Assembly: GCF_013155275.1 (NCBI RefSeq)
Contig: NZ_JABJXS010000006.1
Span: 1 to 64,000, forward strand
Source: Brenneria sp. hezel4-2-4
GTDB lineage: Bacteria > Pseudomonadota > Gammaproteobacteria > Enterobacterales > Enterobacteriaceae
Reading direction: 5' to 3'
DNA: 64,000 bases
Below, piece by piece: positions 26,605 to 34,052 of the stretch. A model generated the notes under the pieces. The model had not been told where the DNA came from and made no database searches. It saw nothing but the letters and a program-made list of their open reading frames with translations. Made by a program: the position numbers and the translations under genes. Within the stretch, counting starts at the first letter, position 1. Every line of letters begins with the position of its first letter.

Positions 26605-27936
26605 ATGACTAATCACACCGATTTAACCGTCGCGCTCGCTCATGCGATTACACACAGTTTGCCAGACCAGGCGGCCATTGATGCGGCGCGTCTTGGGGTC
26701 ACCGATTTCATTGCCACCGCGCTGCCGATCACCCAGGGGGCTATCGCCGACAGCGGTCTGACGCCGTTAAAGCAGGTTTTCAGCGCCACAGACAGCCTGA
26801 CGAACAGCCTGATATTGGGTTATGTCGGTCATGCGCTGGACTTTGATGATTATCACCCGGCATTTCGTGGTCATCCCAGCACGGTGATTTTGCCTGCGTT
26901 GTTCGCACTGGCGGCGGAAAACCCACAGATAACGGAAAAGGCGTTTTTGACAGCCTATGTCATCGGCGTGGAAGTTGCGGGCAGAAGCGGTCTGGCAAGC
27001 GGATCGCGGCACTACAGCCTCGGCTACCACACCACGGCCACGCTGGGCGCCATTGCCGCCGCCGCGGCAGCAGCGCGTCTGTCCGGGGCATCGGTTGAAC
27101 AGACGCAAACGATTCTCGGTCTGGCCGCCACGCAGGCGGCGGGCTTGCGCGCGCAGTTTGGTTCGGCGGTAAAACCGCTACATGCCGGGCTGGCGGCCAG
27201 AGCGGGCCTCACCGCCGTTAAACTCGGATTGGCTGGTTTTAACGGGAATACGCAACAGGTTCTGGACGCGTTTCTGGCCGCGCACGGCGATCAAAAGCAG
27301 CAGCCCGAATTGCTGATCCAATCCTGGGGAGCCCCCTGGCGGATCCTATCCCCGGGTCTGGAATTCAAACGTTATCCGACCTGCGGCGGAACGCACAGCG
27401 CAGCGGAAGCCGCTTTCGCCCTACGGGAACAATGGGCTGAACAACATGACGCGAACGCCTCGCTCGCTGACAGTATCGAAAGCATCACCGTTACTTTCCC
27501 GCCCGGCGGCGATATCGCCCCCTTTATCTGTAGAGCCGCCACCGGCGTCGAAGCCCGTTTCAGTCTGGAATATGTGATTGCCGCTGCTCTACTGGAAGGC
27601 GAACTGCAACTGACGCGCTTTGCGGAAGGGCCGGTCGATCCGAAAATCGCCTCGCTGGCCGACAAAGTTCAACGGATCGCCGACGAAACCGCACCGCCGG
27701 ACGAGCTGGATCCCGATGCCCGTTTTCATGAGGTCACCCTCTTCCTGCGCGACGGCGCCATGCTGACAAGCCGCGTCACCCGACAGGAAACCGCCGCAAA
27801 ACCGACCGACCTTGGCGCGAAGCTAAAACAGAACATCAACGCCCTGCCGCATCTGGACGCTGAACAGATTCTGGCGCGCTGCCAATTGAATACCTCCGGC
27901 GATCTGGGCGTACTCCTGCGGCTGCTGCTGCCATAA
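26605..27936 (+). CDS. MmgE/PrpD family protein
   Basis: The 443-residue product is an all-cytoplasmic MmgE/PrpD member with the family hallmark GHALDFDDYHPAFRGHPST near residue 75, the SLGYHTTATLG stretch, a KPLHAGLAARAG loop and the FKRYPTCGGTHSA segment. The family includes 2-methylcitrate dehydratase PrpD, cis-aconitate decarboxylase and iminodisuccinate epimerase, so the reaction cannot be assigned from family alone. No prpBC genes are present, so methylcitrate metabolism is unlikely here. The ribosome binding site before ATG 26605 is weak. It lies between the AraC regulator and the yegT cluster; which unit it belongs to is unclear, although all three are on the same strand. Confidence 0.85.
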   Translation: MTNHTDLTVALAHAITHSLPDQAAIDAARLGVTDFIATALPITQGAIADSGLTPLKQVFSATDSLTNSLILGYVGHALDFDDYHPAFRGHPSTVILPALFALAAENPQITEKAFLTAYVIGVEVAGRSGLASGSRHYSLGYHTTATLGAIAAAAAAARLSGASVEQTQTILGLAATQAAGLRAQFGSAVKPLHAGLAARAGLTAVKLGLAGFNGNTQQVLDAFLAAHGDQKQQPELLIQSWGAPWRILSPGLEFKRYPTCGGTHSAAEAAFALREQWAEQHDANASLADSIESITVTFPPGGDIAPFICRAATGVEARFSLEYVIAAALLEGELQLTRFAEGPVDPKIASLADKVQRIADETAPPDELDPDARFHEVTLFLRDGAMLTSRVTRQETAAKPTDLGAKLKQNINALPHLDAEQILARCQLNTSGDLGVLLRLLLP

Positions 27937-28020
27937 GAAAAAATCATTTTCTATCAGTTCATTAACTATAAGCCACTACGCCAATTAGCCTTTCCTCATT
28001 TCCCTATTCCGCGCCCTGCT

Positions 28021-28048
28021 CTCCTTAAACGAAAGACGGTTTAAGGAG
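28021..28048 (+). promoter_or_regulatory. Perfect hairpin sequestering the Shine-Dalgarno of the yegT leader frame
   Basis: CTCCTTAAAC (28021-28030) is the exact inverted repeat of GTTTAAGGAG (28039-28048) with an 8-base GAAAGACG loop. The right arm contains AAGGAG, the ribosome binding site of the 50-codon frame starting at 28052. In RNA the site would be paired, so opening of this stem should control translation of that frame and, by coupling, of yegT. It could instead be a terminator for the MmgE/PrpD gene, but no T-run follows. Confidence 0.5.
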
Positions 28049-28051
28049 GGT

Positions 28052-28204
28052 ATGCGCATCAATAAACGCGGCAAAACGTTACCCAGGTCAAATAATGAAC
28101 GCAAAGGTATTGAAAAGGTATTATCCAGTGATACCGTCACGCTTGTTGCAAAGGTTTTATCCCGCTCGATACCCTACACACTGGTGAAGGAAGGCAATCA
28201 ATGA
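28052..28204 (+). CDS. Possible 50-residue leader protein translationally coupled to yegT
   Basis: ATG 28052, four bases after a near-perfect AAGGAGGG ribosome binding site, opens a 50-codon frame (beginning MRINKRGKTLPRSNNERKGI). Its TGA at 28202-28204 overlaps the yegT ATG at 28201 as ATGA. The peptide is basic and polar with no membrane segment, and resembles nothing I know. The ribosome binding site lies in the right arm of the hairpin at 28021-28048. The arrangement suggests that translation of this frame delivers ribosomes to yegT, with the hairpin as a switch. A chance frame is possible, but the strong ribosome binding site, tight overlap and lack of internal stops argue for function. 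Confidence 0.5.
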   Translation: MRINKRGKTLPRSNNERKGIEKVLSSDTVTLVAKVLSRSIPYTLVKEGNQ

Positions 28205-29472
28205 ATAAAACAAAATCCAAACTCTCATTCATGATGTTTCTTGAATGGTTTATCTGGGGAGCATGGTTTGTTCCTCTTTGGCCTTTTCTACACAATAATG
28301 GTTTTACCCCGACACAAATCGCCTGGTGCTATGCCTGTACTTCTATCGCCGCCATTTTATCGCCGATTCTGGTGGGTTCTCTGACAGACCGTTTCTTTGC
28401 CGCCCAAAAGATGCTGGCGGGGTTGATGATTGTCGGCGCAGCGTTGATGTATCTGGTCGCCCAGCAAACCCAGTTCAGTACCTTCTTCCCGCTGCTACTG
28501 TTGTACTCCCTCACCTACATGCCGACCATCGCGCTGACCAACAGCATTTCATTTTCCAATGTGCCTGATGTGGAACGGGATTTTCCCCGCATCCGGGTGA
28601 TGGGAACCATCGGTTGGATCGTTTCCGGCATAGCCTGCGGTTTCCTGCCTCCCATGCTGGGTTTCGGCGATATTTCCGCCACCAAATTCCCGCTGGAGTT
28701 GGCCGCCGCCAGTTCTTTGCTGCTCGGCCTCTTCGCCTTTATCCTGCCGCATACCGAACCAAAAGGAACGGGTAAACTGAGCCTTAAAGTGATGCTGGGT
28801 CTGGATGCGTTGGTGCTATTGAAAGACCGTAATTTCCTGGTGTTTTTTATTTGCTCGTTCATGTTCAGTATGCCGCTGGCGTTTTACTACATCTTTGCCA
28901 ATGGCTTTCTGAGCGAGGTCGGTATGACCAATGCGACCGGATGGATGACGCTGGGTCAGTTTTCGGAAATCTTCTTTATGCTGGCGTTGCCGTTTTTCAC
29001 CAAGCGCTTTGGCATCAAGAAAGTGCTGATACTCGGTCTGGTCACCGCCGCTATCCGCTATGTTTTCTTCGTTTACGGCGGAGCGGAACATCTGTTCACC
29101 TACGCGCTGCTATTTATGGGGATTCTGTTGCATGGCGTCAGCTACGATTTTTATTTTGTTACCGCCTACGTTTATGTGGATAAAAAAGCGCCGATACAGA
29201 TGCGCAACGCCGCGCAGGGACTGATCACGCTGGGGTGTCAGGGTATCGGCAGCCTGCTTGGCTACCGTTTGGGGGGCTGGTTGATGGAAAAACTGTTCGC
29301 ATATCCCGAGCCGCAAAACGGCCTGACGTTTAACTGGTCGGGAATGTGGGCTTTCGGCGGCGTGACCATCGCCATCATCACGGTGATTTTCCTGATTCTG
29401 TTCCGTGAGTCCGATCGGGAAATCAACGCCATAAAAATCCATAACAACCGCTCATCTTCCGCCTCGTCATAA
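28201..29472 (+). CDS. yegT: Nucleoside:proton symporter family MFS transporter, YegT-like
   Basis: The 423-residue product is a 12-helix inner-membrane transporter of the NupG/XapB (nucleoside:H+ symporter) family, and its length fits E. coli YegT (425). The opening LSFMMFLEWFIWGAWFVPLW and the later MRNAAQGLITLGCQGIGSLLG are typical of the family. The three genes that follow (yegU, yegV and the divergent-end yegW) reproduce the E. coli yegTUV-yegW group, whose substrate is not known to me; an ADP-ribosyl or ribose compound is suggested by the partners. An AAGGAAGG ribosome binding site precedes ATG 28201, and the start overlaps the stop of the 50-codon leader frame. Confidence 0.9.
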   Translation: MNKTKSKLSFMMFLEWFIWGAWFVPLWPFLHNNGFTPTQIAWCYACTSIAAILSPILVGSLTDRFFAAQKMLAGLMIVGAALMYLVAQQTQFSTFFPLLLLYSLTYMPTIALTNSISFSNVPDVERDFPRIRVMGTIGWIVSGIACGFLPPMLGFGDISATKFPLELAAASSLLLGLFAFILPHTEPKGTGKLSLKVMLGLDALVLLKDRNFLVFFICSFMFSMPLAFYYIFANGFLSEVGMTNATGWMTLGQFSEIFFMLALPFFTKRFGIKKVLILGLVTAAIRYVFFVYGGAEHLFTYALLFMGILLHGVSYDFYFVTAYVYVDKKAPIQMRNAAQGLITLGCQGIGSLLGYRLGGWLMEKLFAYPEPQNGLTFNWSGMWAFGGVTIAIITVIFLILFRESDREINAIKIHNNRSSSASS

Positions 29473-29572
29473 ACGCGGGAGCGGGTATTCATTTCAGGGT
29501 TAACGCCGACGCCATGCTTTCTTCACCACCGGGAAGGCGTGGCCGTTCGGCCCACAATATAAGGATGATGTC

Positions 29573-30598
29573 ATGTCATACAGTAAAGAAAGCCGGATTG
29601 CAGGCGCGTTATACGGACAAATATTAGGCGACGCCATGGGCATGCCGTCCGAATTGTGGCCGCGTTCGCGCGTCAAGGCGCATTTTGGCTGGATCGATCG
29701 CTTCCTCCCCGGGCCGGCGGAAAATAGCGCCGCCTGTTACTTCAAGGCGGCGGAGTTTACCGATGATACGTCGATGGCCATCGCTCTGGCTGATGCCATT
29801 ATTGAATGCGAAGGACAGATCGACGCAGACGTTATTGGCCGGCATATCCTTGATTGGGTCATACGCTTTGACGCCTTCAATAAAAACATACTGGGCCCGA
29901 CCTCAAAGATTGCGCTGCGCGCCATTGAACAAGGTCAGGATATCGCCTCGCTGGAAAACAACGGCGTCACCAATGGCGCGGCAATGCGGGTTTCTCCGCT
30001 AGGTTGCCTGCTGCCGCCTCGTTCTCTGGGCGATTTTATCGCCGAGGTCGAGCGGGCCTCCAGCCCGACCCACAAATCCGATGTCGCCATCGCGGGCGCC
30101 ACCGCGATCGCCTGGGCGATATCCAAAGCCATTGACGGCGCCAGTTGGTCATCGATCGGCGATCAGTTGCCCGCCATCGCCAAATTTGCTCAGGAGAAGC
30201 ATGTCACCACCTTTAGCGCTTCCATCGCCGCGCGTATCGAACTGGCGCTACAGATTGCGAGAAACAACCATGGCGTGGAACAAACGATGGAGCAGATTTA
30301 TCAGCTGATAGGCGCAGGCACCTCAACCATCGAGTCCGTCCCTGCGGCGATTGCCATGGTGGAACTGGCGCAGACGGATGCCAATCGTTGTGCGATTTTG
30401 TGCGCCAATCTGGGAGGCGATACCGATACCATTGGCGCGATGGCAACCGCCATCTGCGGCGCGCTCAACGGCGTAGAGAGTCTTGACCCGGCGCTGAAAC
30501 AGCAATTGGACGACGCAAACCGGATTGATGTCGGTCGTTATAGCCATGAACTGCTGCGCCTACGCTTGCTCAGAGAGGCAGACTATGCCGACAAATAA
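29573..30598 (+). CDS. yegU: ADP-ribosylglycohydrolase family protein, YegU-like
   Basis: The 341-residue product has the signatures of the all-alpha ADP-ribosylglycohydrolase (DraG) fold: GQILGDAMGMPSELW near the start, FTDDTSMAIALADAI for the first metal site, NGAAMRVSPLG in the middle and GGDTDTIGAMATAI for the second metal site. These proteins cleave ADP-ribosyl or related N-glycosidic bonds with magnesium. E. coli YegU (334 residues) is the counterpart, in the same gene order. An AAGGATGA ribosome binding site lies upstream of ATG 29573. The 3' end overlaps the sugar kinase start by 14 bases, implying coupled translation. Confidence 0.92.
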   Translation: MSYSKESRIAGALYGQILGDAMGMPSELWPRSRVKAHFGWIDRFLPGPAENSAACYFKAAEFTDDTSMAIALADAIIECEGQIDADVIGRHILDWVIRFDAFNKNILGPTSKIALRAIEQGQDIASLENNGVTNGAAMRVSPLGCLLPPRSLGDFIAEVERASSPTHKSDVAIAGATAIAWAISKAIDGASWSSIGDQLPAIAKFAQEKHVTTFSASIAARIELALQIARNNHGVEQTMEQIYQLIGAGTSTIESVPAAIAMVELAQTDANRCAILCANLGGDTDTIGAMATAICGALNGVESLDPALKQQLDDANRIDVGRYSHELLRLRLLREADYADK

Positions 30599-31571
30599 TC
30601 TTCTTCAGCACCTGCATACGCTGAAAAATCAGCGTCAGATTTGTGTCATCGGCGCCGCGGTCATTGATGTCATCGCCGATGCCTATTCGCTGCCGCACCG
30701 TGGCAGCGACATCGAACTTCATCAGCAAGGGGTGAATATTGGCGGCTGCGCCCTGAATATCGCCGTCACGCTGAAACAACTGGGAATGTCATCGCTTAAC
30801 GCGCTGCCTGTCGGGCAGGGGATCTGGGCCGATATTATTCGCCACGCGCTGAAAGAAAAAGATATCAACAGCGTGATACAAACCGAAAAAGGCGATAATG
30901 GCTGGTGCCTGGCGCTGATAGAGCCAGACGGCGAACGCACGTTTCTGTCGGTGAGCGGCGTCGAAAATCAATGGACGACGGATATGCTGTCGCAACTGAC
31001 GATAGATCCACACGCCCTGGTCTATCTGTCCGGTTATCAGCTAACCAGCGCATGCGGCGATGTGCTGATTCGCTGGCTGGAGACATTGCCGCACAGCACC
31101 ACGCTGTTTATCGATTTCGGCCCGCGGATTGCCGATATCGCGCCAGACCGGCTGGCGCGAGTGCTCGCCCGCAACCCGATAATATCGCTGAACCGCGAAG
31201 AGGCCGGCCATTTACTCAAAACCGACTCTGACGCCGAGCTGACCGCTCAGGAAGTCGAAATTCTGGTCGCAAACTGGAGTCAGCGCCATCGCTGTCCGCT
31301 GATCGTCCGACTGGATAAAGAAGGCGCCTACTATCGCCATGCGCAACAGGCCGGCTGGGTTTCTCCCGTTCAGGCTCAAGTCGTTGACACCATCGGCGCG
31401 GGCGACAGTCACGCCGGCGGCGTGCTCGCCGGGCTGGCCTCCGGCTGGTCGCTGCAACAGGCGGTTATGCTGGGCAATGCCGTCGCGTCGTTTGTGGTGA
31501 GCCATCGCGGCGGCGACTGCGCCCCGTCGCGCCGGCAGCTCAGCGAATATTTACAGGCCCGGGAAACATAA
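30585..31571 (+). CDS. yegV: PfkB-family sugar kinase, YegV-like
   Basis: The 328-residue product is a ribokinase-type (PfkB) enzyme. It has the N-terminal GGCALNIAVTLKQLG substrate motif and the C-terminal DTIGAGDSHAGGVLAGL motif with the catalytic Asp in GAGD. It corresponds to E. coli YegV (321 residues) in the same operon and probably phosphorylates the sugar freed by the glycohydrolase or imported by YegT. I start it at ATG 30585 (MPTNNLLQHLHTL) with AGAGAGG upstream, so that it overlaps yegU by 14 bases; a longer reading from 30525 would bury 20 extra residues in yegU. The physiological sugar is not known. Confidence 0.9.
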   Translation: MPTNNLLQHLHTLKNQRQICVIGAAVIDVIADAYSLPHRGSDIELHQQGVNIGGCALNIAVTLKQLGMSSLNALPVGQGIWADIIRHALKEKDINSVIQTEKGDNGWCLALIEPDGERTFLSVSGVENQWTTDMLSQLTIDPHALVYLSGYQLTSACGDVLIRWLETLPHSTTLFIDFGPRIADIAPDRLARVLARNPIISLNREEAGHLLKTDSDAELTAQEVEILVANWSQRHRCPLIVRLDKEGAYYRHAQQAGWVSPVQAQVVDTIGAGDSHAGGVLAGLASGWSLQQAVMLGNAVASFVVSHRGGDCAPSRRQLSEYLQARET

Positions 31572-31619
31572 AAATATTTTATAGCCTGCCGCCAATTGCC
31601 TGCCCCCGGATAATTGGCG

Positions 31620-32363
31620 CTATTCTTCAGACACAAACACATAGGTATCAGCACGGCAATAGCTGATACTGTACTCAATAGGAATGTTGCGCCGATCAAA
31701 AGCAAGCTGTTTCACCACGAGTACGGCCGCGCCGCTGTTCAATTTCAGCGATTCGTGCATGGACTTATCCGCAAGCTGAGCCGACACCCAACTACGCGTG
31801 CGCACCGGACTCCGGTTCTGACTGCGAAAATAAGCGTACAGCGACAGGGTAATGTCATCCACATCATGGATAAATGCCACCGGCACATAGGACTCGGCGA
31901 TGGACAACGGCTCATCATCAATATAGCGAATGCGTTTTAAGCAGAAAACTTCACTGCCTACCGGCAGCTTAAGCCGTTTGGCAATCTCCTCACGACAGTT
32001 CACCACCGATTTGCACAGCCATTCCGTACCCGGTTTTTTCCCCTGCTGCTGAACCTGTTGAGTAAATCCCTGAGCTTCCTTGAGATAATATTCCATTTGA
32101 TCGCTGATATAGGTGCCATAGCCGCGCGTTCGAATAACAACCTGCAACGACTCCAGCTCAGACAACGCCTTACGCACCGTAATACGCGAGATCCCAAGCC
32201 ATTCGCTCAGTTCGCGTTCGCTGGGTAAAAAATCCCCCTGGCGAATTTCGCCCGCTTGTAACGCCTGCTGTACCGTTTGTACAAATCGAACATACAACGG
32301 AGATTTATTCGGCAACGCCAAACTCTCGCGTAGCCGTTCCATCAATATGGCGTCACTCTCCAT
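31620..32363 (-). CDS. yegW: GntR/HutC-family repressor, YegW-like
   Basis: The 247-residue product has an N-terminal GntR winged helix-turn-helix (LPSERELSEWLGISRITVRKA, about residues 46-66) and a C-terminal UTRA ligand domain with the VFCLKRIRYIDDEPLSIAESYV segment, placing it in the HutC subfamily. E. coli YegW (248 residues) occupies the same place, convergent with yegTUV. It probably represses the operon until a sugar phosphate or nucleoside metabolite binds. The start at 32363 opens MESDAILMERLRESL; a second ATG (MERLRESL) seven codons later is possible because neither has a strong ribosome binding site. Confidence 0.9.
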   Translation of the reverse strand: MESDAILMERLRESLALPNKSPLYVRFVQTVQQALQAGEIRQGDFLPSERELSEWLGISRITVRKALSELESLQVVIRTRGYGTYISDQMEYYLKEAQGFTQQVQQQGKKPGTEWLCKSVVNCREEIAKRLKLPVGSEVFCLKRIRYIDDEPLSIAESYVPVAFIHDVDDITLSLYAYFRSQNRSPVRTRSWVSAQLADKSMHESLKLNSGAAVLVVKQLAFDRRNIPIEYSISYCRADTYVFVSEE

Positions 32364-32480
32364 TTAACCCCACCCGAACAGTAAAATTACGTTCAAATAT
32401 CATCACGTTTTCCGTTTTATCGATCGGTTACACCCTCCATAAAACCTAATACCATCCGGTGTTTCAATAAACCATAGGCA

Positions 32481-33665
32481 TCACTTTATTTTTTGATGTC
32501 CATCGGGTATCAGCCAGCGATCCAGCCAGAGAAAAACCGCTTCCTGCTGTTGCTGATAGAAAACGTGCCCCAGTTCCGGCCAGATTCGGGTTTCCAGTTG
32601 GCTGCCCGCCCGCTGCGACTGCCAGACCCGGTGCATTTTCGCATACGCGTCCGTCACCGAGCGGCCAGGAAACAAAGCGTCTTTGCCGCCGTTGAACAAC
32701 AACATCGGCTTCGGCGCCGCAAGGCTGGCCACATCCGGGAAATCCATACGTGCCGGCAAACCGGGATGCAGCATGTAAAACGCCGACTGCCCGCGCAGCA
32801 CGTTATTGCCCGGCGTCATCAAGCCCTCATAAGTCCCAATCCAGGAAACCGCCGCTGTGGCGGCGATACGATCGGATAGCGCCGCCAACTGCCAGGCCCG
32901 GTAAGCCCCCATCGAAAAACCGACGGCGCCAATGCGACGCGCATCGACCTGCTGGAGCGAGGCTAAAAAGTCCGTCGCCCGCATATCTTCATAGGCCATC
33001 AACCCTGCCAGCGAGCGCCCCAAATTAAAGAAGTTGCTGGCCAGCGCCTGCTGCTGCTCATAGTTGATGGGGCCGCGTTCGCCCCATCCCAGCGCATCGA
33101 CCGCCAGCACCACGTAACCCCGTTTCGCCAGTTCATCGCCCACAAAACGCCCGCTGAAAAACTTGTCGGCCCAGGCCTGCGCTGAAGCCGACTGCTCATC
33201 GTTCCCCCACGGCTTGATCATCTTCTCTTTGCCGATATCAAATTTCGATCCGTGATCGTGCAGCAGAACCACCGCGGAATGCGGCCCTGGCGTTTTGGGC
33301 GTCAGCAACAGCCCGTTGACGCGGCTTTCATCCGTCAGATTAAACGCCACTTTCTCCGCGACGTAGTCTCCACGATCCTGTTGCGCCAGGGTTTTCGGGG
33401 CAAAATCCTTACTGGCCTCCGGCGTCAATAGCAGCCTATGCAACGTCTGCCGCGCCGCCGATTTCCACAGAGTAAAATCGGCATAGTTACCGGAAAGCCA
33501 GGAATCGGGATAGGTCATCTGCTGTTTAAGCTGGGGATAAAACGAGGGCAGTCCTTCATCCGTGACCGCCGGCGTATGAGTGTTCATATCATTGGCCATA
33601 AGCGAGGTACTGGACAATAACGCCGCCAGCAACCAGACAGGAAAACGTAGGATAGTCATTTTCAT
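32481..33665 (-). CDS. Secreted alpha/beta hydrolase, dienelactone hydrolase/acetyl-esterase-like
   Basis: The 394-residue product begins with a signal peptide (MKMTILRFPVWLLAALLSS, cleaved around SLMA-ND), so it is periplasmic or secreted. The catalytic core is an alpha/beta hydrolase: VVLLHDHGS gives the oxyanion region, GAVGFSMGAYRAWQL the nucleophile elbow (Ser of GFSMG), FNGGKDALFPG the acid and ELGHVFYQ the histidine. Related proteins are annotated as dienelactone hydrolases or acetyl xylan esterases; an ester of a plant polymer is plausible but unproven. The frame stays open upstream through the 75-bp repeats to 33992, but the start belongs at ATG 33665, where the signal peptide begins. 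Two ATG codons (33665, 33659) are possible. Confidence 0.8.
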   Translation of the reverse strand: MKMTILRFPVWLLAALLSSTSLMANDMNTHTPAVTDEGLPSFYPQLKQQMTYPDSWLSGNYADFTLWKSAARQTLHRLLLTPEASKDFAPKTLAQQDRGDYVAEKVAFNLTDESRVNGLLLTPKTPGPHSAVVLLHDHGSKFDIGKEKMIKPWGNDEQSASAQAWADKFFSGRFVGDELAKRGYVVLAVDALGWGERGPINYEQQQALASNFFNLGRSLAGLMAYEDMRATDFLASLQQVDARRIGAVGFSMGAYRAWQLAALSDRIAATAAVSWIGTYEGLMTPGNNVLRGQSAFYMLHPGLPARMDFPDVASLAAPKPMLLFNGGKDALFPGRSVTDAYAKMHRVWQSQRAGSQLETRIWPELGHVFYQQQQEAVFLWLDRWLIPDGHQKIK

Positions 33666-33769
33666 AAATAATCTCAAAAATAAAACATCGTTTCTTTTTT
33701 GAAACTTGATTGTAAATGACGCGGATAAAAATAGAGCGAGGAAAGTACAATTTTGCGAAGCCGGTAGTA

Positions 33770-34000
33770 AAAAAACGTCGGGAGCGTTTTTTAACGTTGC
33801 GCAGCAACGGCCCGAAGGGAGGCGGGCAGGGATAGCCCGCCATAAAAAAACGTCGGGAACGTTTTTTAACGTTGCGCAGCAACGGCCCGAAGGGAGGCGG
33901 GCAGGGATAGCCCGCCATAAAAAAACGTCGGGAACGTTTTTTAACGTTGCGCAGCGACGGCCCGAAGGGAGGCGGGCAAAACGCCCGGCCATAAAAAATC
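33770..34000. repeat. Three tandem 75-bp repeats between the hydrolase gene and lpdA
   Basis: The unit starting AACGTCGGGAACGTTTTTTA occurs at about 33774, 33849 and 33924, an exact 75-base period. Copies 1 and 2 differ by one base (GGGAGCG versus GGGAACG); copy 3 has one change in its GTTGCGCAGC(A/G)AC palindrome and diverges after GGCGGGC. Each unit holds GTTGC-GCA-GCAAC and GCGGGC-AGGGATA-GCCCGC hairpins. The minus strand is open through all copies, giving a repeated R-A-I-P-A-R-L-P-S-G-R-C-C-A-T-L-K peptide that I regard as incidental. I remember peptides of this kind in annotations of soft-rot enterobacteria, suggesting a dispersed family, but cannot check that here. Confidence 0.85.
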
Positions 34001-34021
34001 CGGCCTCTTACGAGACCGGAT
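33993..34021 (-). terminator. lpdA: Intrinsic terminator of lpdA
   Basis: On the minus strand ATCCGGTCTC-GTAA-GAGGCCGGAT forms a 10-bp stem (one G-U pair) with a tetraloop, followed by a run of six T. It lies 31 bases past the lpdA stop and abuts the third 75-bp repeat. Confidence 0.85.
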
Positions 34022-34052
34022 CAGCAATGATTAACCACCAGCTAAAACGAAA

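Noticed and set aside
33666-33992. N-terminal extension of the secreted hydrolase through the 75-bp repeats
   Set aside because: The repeated R-A-I-P-A-R-L-P-S-G-R peptide is a by-product of a repeat whose length is a multiple of three; a proper signal peptide starts at 33665.
33770-34000. CRISPR array
   Set aside because: The 75-bp units abut without unique spacers, contain their own hairpins and no cas genes are near.
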